Positions 1-6,294 of a DNA stretch of 13,459 nt are shown here, one piece after another. Position numbers and translations under genes: made by a program. Origin of the DNA: JAGXQV01 sp964527565. GTDB taxonomy: Bacteria; Pseudomonadota; Gammaproteobacteria; Burkholderiales; Sulfuricellaceae. Each line of letters begins with the position of its first letter. Positions within the stretch are counted from its first letter, which is position 1. Under the pieces are notes generated by a model. The model searched no databases. It saw only the letters and a list, made by a program, of their open reading frames with translations, and was not told where the DNA came from. The stretch spans positions 1-13,459 of the forward strand of contig CAZGOY010000064.1 of NCBI GenBank assembly GCA_964527565.1. Reading direction: 5' to 3'.

Positions 1-374
1 ATGAAGAGAGGGCGGTGGGTATGGGGGCCACCGCGATAGCGGTTTAGTTCAACATAGTTTGTAAGCATCATCGGAGGAGCATAACTACAGCAATCCAGTG
101 CCCATATTTGTCTGGCTTGACGAGCCAACCACAACTCGTAATGTCCGCTGTTGGTAATTGTGACCGTCCGCAGTGGGTCGGATAGAGTCCGTCACCGTCG
201 AGAACTGAATGGACCGAACCAGTCTAAAGCAGGCATGGGAGCATGGGTTCGAATTCAACCTATTGGGTTTTCAGTTGCGCACGAGAGTGCAAATTCCAGC
301 CTCCGCCGTCAACCAAATTGGACTGCGAAAACTCCGCCCCAGAATGCACATAGTCGAAAAAAACAAAACCGGAA
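1..374. other. Gene-poor left end, no supportable gene
   Basis: No convincing coding region is seen on either strand. Open frames here have no recognisable motif, no good ribosome binding site, and mostly run into neighbouring real sequence as shadows. The stretch is visibly less GC-rich than the genes to its right. Small hairpins can be drawn (for example TTGCGC at 275-280 against GTGCAA at 287-292), but none has a clear role. It lies directly downstream of the proC fragment, so it may be non-coding debris beside a rearranged locus. Confidence 0.5.
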
Positions 375-382
375 TTACTCCG
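357..382 (-). terminator. Weak candidate intrinsic terminator after the proC fragment
   Basis: Read on the minus strand, CGGA and TCCG can form a 4-bp stem around a 5-nt loop (plus positions 370-373 and 379-382). It is followed by a T-rich tail interrupted by one G (plus positions 357-368). The proC stop codon lies inside the hairpin. The stem is short, so this is only a candidate. Confidence 0.3.
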
Positions 383-677
383 CCCGGCCAAGTTCGTCGC
401 CCAGCTCGCGCGAGCGTTCGGCGGCGGCCTGGATGCCGCGCACGATGCCGGCCTTGACGGCGGCGTTTTCCATGGTCAGCAGGGCGCGTTCGGTGGTGCC
501 GCCCCTGGAGGTGACGCGGGCGCGCAGGGTGGCGAGTTCCTCGTCGCTGGCGGCGGCCAGTTTCGCCGCACCGAGGAAGGTTTCCACCGCGAGTGCGCGC
601 GCCTGCCCCGCCGGGAAGCCGAATTCGCGTGCGCTTTCTTCCAGCGCTTCCATGAAGTAGAAGGCATAGGCCGAACC
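375..677 (-). pseudogene. proC: proC 3' fragment (pyrroline-5-carboxylate reductase, C-terminal third only)
   Basis: The reading frame ending in TAA at 375-377 encodes about 100 residues that match the C-terminal helical dimerisation domain of ProC, which reduces pyrroline-5-carboxylate to proline with NAD(P)H. Visible hallmarks are the AYAFYFMEALEE segment, the ALGAAKLA helix and RVTSRGGTTERAL (families usually have TSPGGTT, so Pro has become Arg here), ending in a helix with RSRELGDELG. The N-terminal Rossmann fold with the dinucleotide-binding motif, roughly 170 residues, is absent. Homology stops near 670-677, where the expected GSGPAY reads GSAY, and IS-type sequence begins at once on the other strand. 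The frame continues upstream to an ATG at 731, but that extension is antisense to the transposase remnant. It cannot be a working reductase; a complete proC presumably exists elsewhere, or the organism makes proline another way. Confidence 0.8.
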
Positions 678-678
678 C

Positions 679-876
679 CTGGACGAATTCTGGCGCTTCG
701 CTTCCTCCTGGATAAAACTGCACCGGCACAACCGCCCTTATTTCCCGCACATCCTTTACGAGCTGGAGTTCCGCTACAATCACCGGCACGGCGGCCTGTT
801 CGACCCCTTGATGGACATCCTGCTCGGCTCGGGGCCCCCCGCCCGCTCCGGCGAAGACCCTGTTGCCCGCAAATGA
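679..876 (+). mobile_element. Remnant of an IS1595/ISXO2-like transposase, C-terminal end
   Basis: An in-frame run ending in TGA at 874-876 translates to a segment starting LDEFWRFAS and continuing through LHRHNRPYFPHILY and ELEFRYNHRH to GLFDPLMDILLG. This resembles the last part of DDE transposases of the IS1595 (ISXO2-like) family, where an ES/DxFW motif is followed by a conserved EFRFNHR-type strand. The frame is closed upstream by a TAG at 667-669, and no start codon or catalytic DDN residues are present, so this is a dead tail of about 65 residues. No terminal inverted repeat could be recognised to its right. Family assignment rests on motif resemblance alone. Confidence 0.6.
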
Positions 877-984
877 TATATGCTGAAATACGCAGGTCGA
901 GCCGCTTGAGTTTACGGACGAGGAGTTCCTGTATCCACAAACCCGCAATCGCGGGCGTCATTCAACCTGAAAACGGAGTAGCCC

Positions 985-1452
985 GTGGTCAATAACGATG
1001 TGTTGCGCAGCATTCGATACGCGCTGGATCTCAGTGACGCGAAGGTGGTGGAAATCATTCACCTCGCCGGGCACGAGGCCGCGCTATCCGACATCCAGGA
1101 TTTCCTGAGGAAGGAAGAGGAAGAAGGGTTCGCCGAATGTGGCGATACGGTGATGGAAGCCTTCCTGGACGGCCTGATCGTCCACCGACGCGGCAAGCTG
1201 GAAGCGCCGCCGGAACAGGCCGCCAGAAAGAAAGCGCGCCTGACCAATAACGTAATCCTGAAAAAGTTGCGGGTGGCTTTCGCGCTGAAGGAAGCGGATA
1301 TGCACGCCATCCTGGAATCGGCGGGCTTCGGCGTTTCCAAGCCGGAGCTGAGCGCTCTGTTCCGCGCCAAGGGGCACAACAACTACCGGGCCTGCGGCGA
1401 CCAGTTGCTGCGGAATTTTCTGAAGGGCGTGGTGGCGCGCTACCGGGCTTGA
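985..1452 (+). CDS. DUF1456 family protein (YehS-like)
   Basis: 155 residues, start GTG with a CGGAG ribosome binding site at 974-978 six bases upstream. The protein consists of two tandem copies of one module: residues about 1-71 begin VNNDVLRSIRYALDL and residues about 86-154 begin LTNNVILKKLRVAFAL. Each copy carries a C-G-D element (ECGDTVMEAFLDGLIV and ACGDQLLRNFLKGVVA). This duplicated architecture is the signature of DUF1456, the family of E. coli YehS, whose biochemical function is not established. It is compact, soluble in appearance and has no signal peptide. The Sel1-repeat gene begins one base after its stop, so the two are probably co-transcribed. A loose promoter match, TTGAGT at 906-911 with TGTATC at 930-935, lies upstream but is weak. 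A small hairpin, CCCGC/GCGGG, sits at 942-955. Confidence 0.88.
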   Translation: MVNNDVLRSIRYALDLSDAKVVEIIHLAGHEAALSDIQDFLRKEEEEGFAECGDTVMEAFLDGLIVHRRGKLEAPPEQAARKKARLTNNVILKKLRVAFALKEADMHAILESAGFGVSKPELSALFRAKGHNNYRACGDQLLRNFLKGVVARYRA

Positions 1453-1453
1453 G

Positions 1454-2077
1454 ATGAAGTCCATGCGCATGCCGAAACTTCCCGCCAGCCTCCTCCTGGC
1501 CCTGCTGCTCGCCTGGGCGCCGTGCTCATGGGCGGATTTCAGCGCGGGGCTGGCCGCTTACGAGCGCGGCGACGGTAAGGCGGCGCTGGCGCAATGGCGC
1601 CCCCTGGCGAATGCGGGAGACGCCGAGGCCCAATATTACCTGGGGCGTTTGTACTTCTACGAGTTCAAGGGCATCCGCCGGGACTATCGCACGGCGGCGC
1701 GCTGGTTCCGCAAGGCGGCGGAACAGGGGCACGCCGCCGCGCAATACAAGCTTGGCGGCATGTTTCTGAGCGGGCGCGGGGTGACGCCGGACGACGGCGA
1801 AGTGGTCAAGTGGTGGCGGCGGGCGGCCTTGCAGGGACACGCCGAATCGCAGAACAACCTGGGCGCCATGTTTGCCCAGGGGCGCGGGGTGGCGCGCGAC
1901 CTCCAGACGGCCTACGCCCTGCAAGCCCTGGCGCTGGCCAACGGCAACGAACTGGCGGCGCAAAACCTGCGCGCCAAGGAAGAAACGATGAGCGCCGCCG
2001 ACATCGAAGCCGCGCGCGCCCTGGCCCTCGAAATGAAACAGCCGGGCCGACTGGCGGAAATCCTGCGCGGCCAGTAA
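1454..2077 (+). CDS. Secreted Sel1-repeat (SLR/TPR-like) protein
   Basis: 207 residues. A signal peptide is clear: basic start, Leu/Ala-rich core at residues 12-22, and a likely signal peptidase I cleavage after Ala27 in CSWA-DF. There is no lipobox around Cys24. The mature part contains about three Sel1-like repeats (roughly residues 56-91, 92-128, 129-163) with the hallmark pattern GDAEAQYYLGRLY, AARWFRKAAEQGH, AAQYKLGGMFLSGRGV, WWRRAALQGHAESQNNLGAMFAQGRGV. Sel1 repeats form paired helices that scaffold protein-protein contacts, so a periplasmic adaptor role is likely, but the partner is unknown. The ATG at 1454 follows the upstream stop by one base, suggesting translational coupling; ATGs at 1463 and 1469 are possible alternative starts. 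The tail from about residue 178 (MSAADIEAARALALEM) is a typical C-terminal helix of such proteins. Confidence 0.88.
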   Translation: MKSMRMPKLPASLLLALLLAWAPCSWADFSAGLAAYERGDGKAALAQWRPLANAGDAEAQYYLGRLYFYEFKGIRRDYRTAARWFRKAAEQGHAAAQYKLGGMFLSGRGVTPDDGEVVKWWRRAALQGHAESQNNLGAMFAQGRGVARDLQTAYALQALALANGNELAAQNLRAKEETMSAADIEAARALALEMKQPGRLAEILRGQ

Positions 2078-2101
2078 TCAGTCATGTTGCAGTTACGCGA
2101 T

Positions 2102-2126
2102 GTAGGGGCGGCCTCCTGGTCGCGAA
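2102..2126. repeat. REP-like hairpin between convergent genes
   Basis: The stretch GTAGGGGCGGCC-TCCTGG-TCGCGAA lies 25 bases after the Sel1 gene stop and 12 bases before the end of the convergent CBS gene. GCGGCC and GGTCGC can pair (one G-T) around a TCCT loop. It resembles the left arm of the larger element at 9078-9184 (shared pattern GT.GG.GCGGCC..TGG.CGCGA), which suggests one dispersed repeat family of the kind often placed at 3' ends in proteobacteria. Confidence 0.5.
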
Positions 2127-2137
2127 CCGTATGGACC

Positions 2138-2785
2138 TCAAATCCACAGGCTCAGGGGCGGGTCAGCCAGCGCGGCGCGCAGAATGTCGCCGCGCGAGAC
2201 GATGCCGAGCAGTTGCTTGGCTTCACCGGCAATCGGCACAGCGCTCAGACCGCTATCCAGTAGCACACGCGCAATGCGACGAATATCAGTGACCGGGTCG
2301 GCGCAAATGACCGGAGTGATCATCACCTCGCCAATGGTACGGTCCAGCCAGCCTTTGAGAGTATCGCCCTGTAGATCAATGACGGTAAGCAGATCGCGTT
2401 CGCTGACCAGCCCGACGATGTCCATGCGCGATGTCAGCACCGGTGCTTGGCGAACATGGCGCGCAGCCAGTGCCTGCCAGGCGGCGGCCACCGTGTCGTC
2501 GGGCCGCAGTGTCAAGACATGGCGGTTCATCACCTGATAAGCATGGCGCACAGGCCCGCGCTCAGCGCTCTGACGAAGCACCTTCGCATAAGCGTCTGCC
2601 TTCTGTGCGTATTGCGCGGCGCCGTCCTTATCATGCTGCTTGTCAATTCGATATTCTGCGCCAAGCTCTTCGCCCTCCTGAGCAATACCACGAGCACCTC
2701 GGGATTTGATTACGCCGGGTACCTGAATCAATTGTTCAAGGGTGCCGCGAAACATCGATCCAGTCACGCCGTATACCGAAAACAT
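2138..2785 (-). CDS. Two-CBS-domain protein
   Basis: 215 residues. The ATG at 2785 has a strong AAGGGAG ribosome binding site upstream (plus positions about 2793-2799). Residues 1-75 form a family-specific N-terminal segment (MFSVYGVTGSMFRGTLEQL, then PGVIKSRGARGIAQEGEELG) rich in charged residues. Residues about 83-133 and 150-205 are two CBS domains, recognisable from VMNRHVLTLRPDDTVAAAWQ, APVLTSRMDIVGLVSERDLL, EVMITPVICADPVTDIRRIA and AVPIAGEAKQLLGIVSRGDIL. Paired CBS domains form a Bateman module that binds adenine nucleotides or related ligands and usually regulates a partner. With no catalytic domain attached, this is probably a free-standing sensor or regulator. It lies about 93 bases downstream of the UspA gene on the same strand, the likely end of the terC-usp-CBS unit. 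Ligand and target are not visible from sequence. Confidence 0.87.
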   Translation of the reverse strand: MFSVYGVTGSMFRGTLEQLIQVPGVIKSRGARGIAQEGEELGAEYRIDKQHDKDGAAQYAQKADAYAKVLRQSAERGPVRHAYQVMNRHVLTLRPDDTVAAAWQALAARHVRQAPVLTSRMDIVGLVSERDLLTVIDLQGDTLKGWLDRTIGEVMITPVICADPVTDIRRIARVLLDSGLSAVPIAGEAKQLLGIVSRGDILRAALADPPLSLWI

Positions 2786-2878
2786 GTTTTATCTCCCTTT
2801 CTATTCGCGTACCGCGTTGAATATTGCCATTCGGCGTGCTCGTTACTACTTAGTCCGATCAGATCGCTGATTCTTGCC

Positions 2879-3382
2879 TTAGGGCACCACCATGACCGGC
2901 AGGGCGGACAAATGCGTCACCTTCTGCGCCACGGAGCCCAGCAGAAGCGTTTTCGCCACGCCTTGGCCGTGGTGGCCAATAACGATACCCTGGCAGCCCA
3001 GCCGGTCTGCCAGACCGACGATGCTTTCCGCCGCTTCGCCCATGACCACGTGCAGTCGCCAGGGTTGGCCGACTTCATCGAGGATTCTGCGTGCCTCGGC
3101 TGTAGCAATCAGGCCGCGGCGTAGCAGCTCACTTTCCGCCGCTTCAAGAGCGAGCCAGGTTTGGACATTGACCAAGTGCAGCGCGCAGGGCTTCATCGCC
3201 GATGCCTGGCGCATGGCCGCTGCGGTCGCGCGCAAGGAATGCGGCGAACCGTCAATGGCGACCAGCCAGACGTTGCATTGATCGGTTGGCGGCGGGGTGC
3301 TGTCAATCGTTACATAGACGAGTCGCCCGTCGGTGTCGCGTTCGACGCGATTCATGGCGGTGTTTTGCGGCAGATCACTCAT
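2879..3382 (-). CDS. Universal stress protein, UspA family, ATP-binding type
   Basis: 167 residues when started at the ATG at 3382, which overlaps the terC stop as ATGA and has CGGGAG upstream. A longer frame reaches back into terC but has no reason to be used. The first 35 residues are a variable extension; the Usp fold runs from VWLVAIDGS (Asp44 of the nucleotide pocket) to the C-terminal strand LPVMVVP. The nucleotide signature G-2X-G-9X-G-S is intact: Gly136, Gly139, Gly149, Ser150, in IGHHGQG...LLGS. It is therefore predicted to bind ATP, unlike the UspA subgroup that lacks this motif. The overlap with terC indicates coupled translation and a joint role in a stress response. The stop is followed by about 93 bases without a recognisable terminator before the CBS gene. 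Confidence 0.9.
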   Translation of the reverse strand: MSDLPQNTAMNRVERDTDGRLVYVTIDSTPPPTDQCNVWLVAIDGSPHSLRATAAAMRQASAMKPCALHLVNVQTWLALEAAESELLRRGLIATAEARRILDEVGQPWRLHVVMGEAAESIVGLADRLGCQGIVIGHHGQGVAKTLLLGSVAQKVTHLSALPVMVVP

Positions 3383-4359
3383 GGCTTTGCTCCCGGAGCG
3401 GTGTCGGCATTTTTCGAAAGGGTGAGGCTGGCAATCACGGAAAGGCCAATGATGGCGGCAACGATCGCCAACGACCACTGGATGGGCAGGTGGAACCAGG
3501 GCGCCGCCAGCATCTTGCCGCCGATGAATACCAGCACGATGGCTAGGCCGTACTTGAGCAGATGGAAGCGGTCGGCCATGTCGGCGAGCAGGAAGTACAG
3601 GGCGCGCAGGCCCATGATGGCGAAGATGTTGGATGTGAAGACGATAAAGGGGTCGGTGGTGACGGCGAAGATGGCCGGGATGCTATCGACCGCGAACACC
3701 ACGTCGCTGGCTTCGATCAGCACCAGCACCAGGAACATTGGCGTGGCCCACAGGATGCCGTTCCTGCGCACGAAGAAGGATTCGCCGTGGAAGTCCGGCG
3801 TGATGCGCAGGTGACCGCGCAGCCAGCGCAATAGCGGATTGGCTTCGAGGTCTGGCTCATGCTCGGCGAAGATGATCATCTTGATGCCGGTGACGACCAG
3901 GAAAACGCCGAAGACGTATAGCAGCCAGGAAAATTGCGTCACCAGCCAGACGCCGCCGAGGATCATGCCGGCACGCATGACGATGGCACCGAGCACGCCG
4001 TAGAGCAGCACGCGGCGCTGCAACTCGGGCGGCACCGCGAAATAGCCGAAGATCATCACGAAAACGAACATGTTGTCGACCGACAGCGACTGTTCGATCA
4101 GGTAGCCGGCGAGAAATTCCAGCGTCTTGCGGTTGGCAATTTCGCGGCCCAGGTTGCCGTCCAGATACCACCACAGGAGCCCGGCGAAGGCCAGCGCCAG
4201 CAGCATCCAGGCCACGACCCAGGCGAGGGCTTCTCTGACCGGCACGCGGTGCGCCTTCCTGCCGCCAAAGACGAATAGATCCAGTGCCAGCATAGCCAGC
4301 ACGAAGGAGATGAAGCCGACCCACATGGGGCCGGTGGCGAAGCTATCGATTCCACTCAT
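3379..4359 (-). CDS. TerC family integral membrane protein (Alx/TerC type)
   Basis: 326 residues, about nine hydrophobic membrane segments. The TerC hallmarks are both present: EQSLSVDNMFVF (residues 89-100) and the second acidic intramembrane motif EASDVVFAVDSIPAIFAV (residues 216-233). A charged cytoplasmic loop (about 165-200, with HEPDLEANPLLRWLRGHL) separates the two halves. TerC proteins are linked to tellurite resistance and, for Alx-type members, to manganese export; which applies here cannot be decided from sequence. The ATG at 4359 has an AGAGGA site 8 bases upstream. Immediately upstream lies an 11-codon ORF that duplicates this start region (see 4378-4413). The stop overlaps the UspA start by 4 bases. 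I looked for a yybP-ykoY type Mn riboswitch in the 165-nt leader and did not recognise one. Confidence 0.93.
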   Translation of the reverse strand: MSGIDSFATGPMWVGFISFVLAMLALDLFVFGGRKAHRVPVREALAWVVAWMLLALAFAGLLWWYLDGNLGREIANRKTLEFLAGYLIEQSLSVDNMFVFVMIFGYFAVPPELQRRVLLYGVLGAIVMRAGMILGGVWLVTQFSWLLYVFGVFLVVTGIKMIIFAEHEPDLEANPLLRWLRGHLRITPDFHGESFFVRRNGILWATPMFLVLVLIEASDVVFAVDSIPAIFAVTTDPFIVFTSNIFAIMGLRALYFLLADMADRFHLLKYGLAIVLVFIGGKMLAAPWFHLPIQWSLAIVAAIIGLSVIASLTLSKNADTAPGAKP

Positions 4360-4434
4360 GACGAATTTCCTCTGATATCAGCAGCCGGTTGGCAGGGTAT
4401 TGATGGCACTCATGGCAAACTCCTTTGATGAATT
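4360..4434 (-). repeat. Diverged tandem duplication of the terC translation start
   Basis: Two copies of a unit made of a ribosome binding site plus about 11 codons lie 54 bases apart: one at the leader ORF (ATG 4413) and one at terC itself (ATG 4359). The upstream copy carries the stronger Shine-Dalgarno (AAAGGAG compared with AGAGGA). The span given covers the upstream copy and the spacer. Confidence 0.5.
4378..4413 (-). CDS. 11-codon leader ORF upstream of terC
   Basis: On the minus strand, AAAGGAG is followed at good distance by an ATG at 4413 and an 11-codon frame, MSAINTLPTGC, ending in TGA at 4378-4380, 18 bases before the terC ATG. It parallels the terC N-terminus MSGIDSFATGP position by position, with 5 of 11 residues identical and several others similar. 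By eye 23 of 33 nucleotides match, and the upstream bases also align (ATCAAAGGA against ATCAGAGGA). It is in the same frame as terC, so only the TGA separates the two. It may be a translated leader peptide or simply a decayed duplication; expression is unproven. Confidence 0.5.
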   Translation of the reverse strand: MSAINTLPTGC

Positions 4435-4524
4435 ATTTGGATTGGACAAATCCGTTCGCGATTCCGGCTACGCTTCAATCGCAGTGTACGCAGTCATCTT
4501 GCCGACAGCAGGGGCGACAGGCTG

Positions 4525-6261
4525 CTAGCCCCGCGCCGGAAACCTTTTGGTGTCCAGCGCTGCGGTAAAAAACTGGAAATTGTTGCGCCCGCTTTCCTTG
4601 GCCTGATACATGGCGGTATCGGCGTGCCGGATGAGGCTGTCCGGCTCCTCGCCGTGCTCGGGATAGAGACTGATACCCAGGCTGGTGGTGATGGCGAGCG
4701 GTTTGCCTTCCAGCGTCATCGGCTGCGCCAGGGCGGCGATAACCTTGCGCGCCACCGGCACGACATGCGCGGCATCGTTGATTTCTTCCAGGATCACGGT
4801 GAATTCGTCGCCGCCCATGCGCGCCACGGTATCCTCCGCACGCACGCAGCCGGTGAGGCGCTGCGCCACGGTTTGCAGCAACTGGTCGCCAACGGGGTGA
4901 CCGAGGGTGTCGTTGACCTGTTTGAAGCGGTCGAGATCGAGAAACATCACCGCAACCACTTTCCCGTTGCGCCGGGCGTGGGCGATGGCATGGCTCAGGC
5001 GCTCGGCGAACAGGACGCGGTTGGGCAAGCTGGTGAGGGCGTCGTGATGGGCGAGAAAGCGCATCTGGTCTTCCGCCGCCTTGCGCTTGGTAATGTCGGA
5101 AAACACCGCGATATAGTTGGTGATCTGTCCTTCCGGGTTGCGCACGGCGTTGATGGACAGCCACTCCGGGTAGACCTCGCCGTTCTTGCGCTGATTCCAG
5201 ATTTCGCCCTGCCAGTGGCCGACACCGTCGAGATCCGCGCGCATCTTCCGGTAAAACTCCGCGTCGTGCCTGCCGGAAGCCAAGATGGCCGGCGTGCTGC
5301 CGACCACCTCGTGGGCATTGAAACCGGTAATCTGGGTAAAGGCCGGGTTGACCGACTCGATGACGTTGTCGGCATTGGTGACCATGATGCCTTCGAAGGT
5401 GCTTTCGAACACCTTGGTGGTCAGGCGCAGGTGCTGCTGGGAAAGCGCCAGGCTGTGCTCGCGCTCGCGCAGGGTTTCGCGCAACTGGCGCACGTAGTCG
5501 TATTCGATGTTTTCCAGGATATCGGAGAACGTCACCAGGCCGAGCAGTTCGCCTTCCTCGCCGGTTACGCCGAGGTGGCGGATATTGTTTTCCGTGAACA
5601 GCTTGCGCGCGTGATACAGGCTGGCGCTGCTGGCGACGCTGATCAGCGGGCGGTTGGCCACGTCGCTGAGGGCGGCATATGGCTGGTTGTCGCCGATCAG
5701 CCGCACCACGTCGCGTTCGGTAAGGATGCCGAAACTGCCGTCGCGACACTGCGCCACCACGGCGTCAAAGCGCCCGGCGCGCATATGGCGCACCGCTTCG
5801 TCGAGCAGGGTATCGCCGGGCAGGGCCAGATGACGGCGCTTGAGCACCGATTTCACTTCGCGCAGGGAAATATAGTATTCGATGCCCTGGTTGATGACGA
5901 TATCCGATTGGGTGATGATGCCCAGTTGCCTGCCGTCATCGTCGACCACCAGAAAATGGCGCAGACCCTCCTCGCGAAAGCACACGGCAGCTTCGCCCAC
6001 CGTGATCTTGCCGCTGATGGTCTTGACCGGCGAAGTCATGTATTGCGCAATCGGCGCGCTCAAGGTAAGCGCATCAAAACTGCCCAGCGTCACCGCGTCC
6101 TGCTCGGTCCAGATGCCGACAACTTCGCTTCCGTCGGCGATCAGTATCGAACTGCAATGCGCGGCGGACATACGCTGCGCCGCCACGGACAGGGGGGTCT
6201 CCGGCGGACAGGTGAGAATGTGCGGCTGAACGATCTGTTCGATGGCGAGATCAGTGGTCAT
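4525..6261 (-). CDS. Diguanylate cyclase with four CBS domains and a PAS domain
   Basis: 578 residues. Order: four CBS domains (about 8-60, 70-125, 137-190, 196-250), a charged helical linker (about 251-280), a PAS/PAC domain (about 281-392, with NPAFTQITGF and the PAC end ITNYIAVFSDITKRK), and a GGDEF domain (about 400-565). The catalytic motif GGDEF is intact at 483-487, with FLDLDRFKQVNDTLGH at 440-455, and an RxxD inhibitory site (RAED, 474-477) lies exactly five residues before it. It should make c-di-GMP from GTP, with product feedback. The CBS array suggests gating by nucleotides and the PAS domain by another cue. No transmembrane segment is seen, so it is probably cytosolic. It ends soon after FQFFTAALD, a linker style common just before EAL domains, but no EAL follows. 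The ATG at 6261 lacks an obvious Shine-Dalgarno and lies 33 bases after xseA, so it probably depends on xseA transcription. Confidence 0.92.
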   Translation of the reverse strand: MTTDLAIEQIVQPHILTCPPETPLSVAAQRMSAAHCSSILIADGSEVVGIWTEQDAVTLGSFDALTLSAPIAQYMTSPVKTISGKITVGEAAVCFREEGLRHFLVVDDDGRQLGIITQSDIVINQGIEYYISLREVKSVLKRRHLALPGDTLLDEAVRHMRAGRFDAVVAQCRDGSFGILTERDVVRLIGDNQPYAALSDVANRPLISVASSASLYHARKLFTENNIRHLGVTGEEGELLGLVTFSDILENIEYDYVRQLRETLREREHSLALSQQHLRLTTKVFESTFEGIMVTNADNVIESVNPAFTQITGFNAHEVVGSTPAILASGRHDAEFYRKMRADLDGVGHWQGEIWNQRKNGEVYPEWLSINAVRNPEGQITNYIAVFSDITKRKAAEDQMRFLAHHDALTSLPNRVLFAERLSHAIAHARRNGKVVAVMFLDLDRFKQVNDTLGHPVGDQLLQTVAQRLTGCVRAEDTVARMGGDEFTVILEEINDAAHVVPVARKVIAALAQPMTLEGKPLAITTSLGISLYPEHGEEPDSLIRHADTAMYQAKESGRNNFQFFTAALDTKRFPARG

Positions 6262-6294
6262 GGGGCAGATGCGAAACCGGTGTGAGAGCGCAGT

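Noticed and set aside
238..262. tRNA-like T-arm (GGGTTCGAATTC)
   Set aside because: The flanking bases do not form a 5-bp T-stem and no acceptor or anticodon arm can be drawn.
151..660. 169-aa plus-strand frame at the left end
   Set aside because: Its second half is antisense to the proC fragment and its first half is low-complexity with no motif and no ribosome binding site.
4360..4524. yybP-ykoY manganese riboswitch upstream of terC
   Set aside because: The conserved core elements of that class could not be recognised; the leader is explained better by the duplicated start region.
4624..6285. 553-aa open frame on the plus strand opposite the diguanylate cyclase gene
   Set aside because: It is exactly antisense to a gene with clear CBS, PAS and GGDEF motifs and shows no motif of its own; long antisense frames are expected in GC-rich coding DNA.
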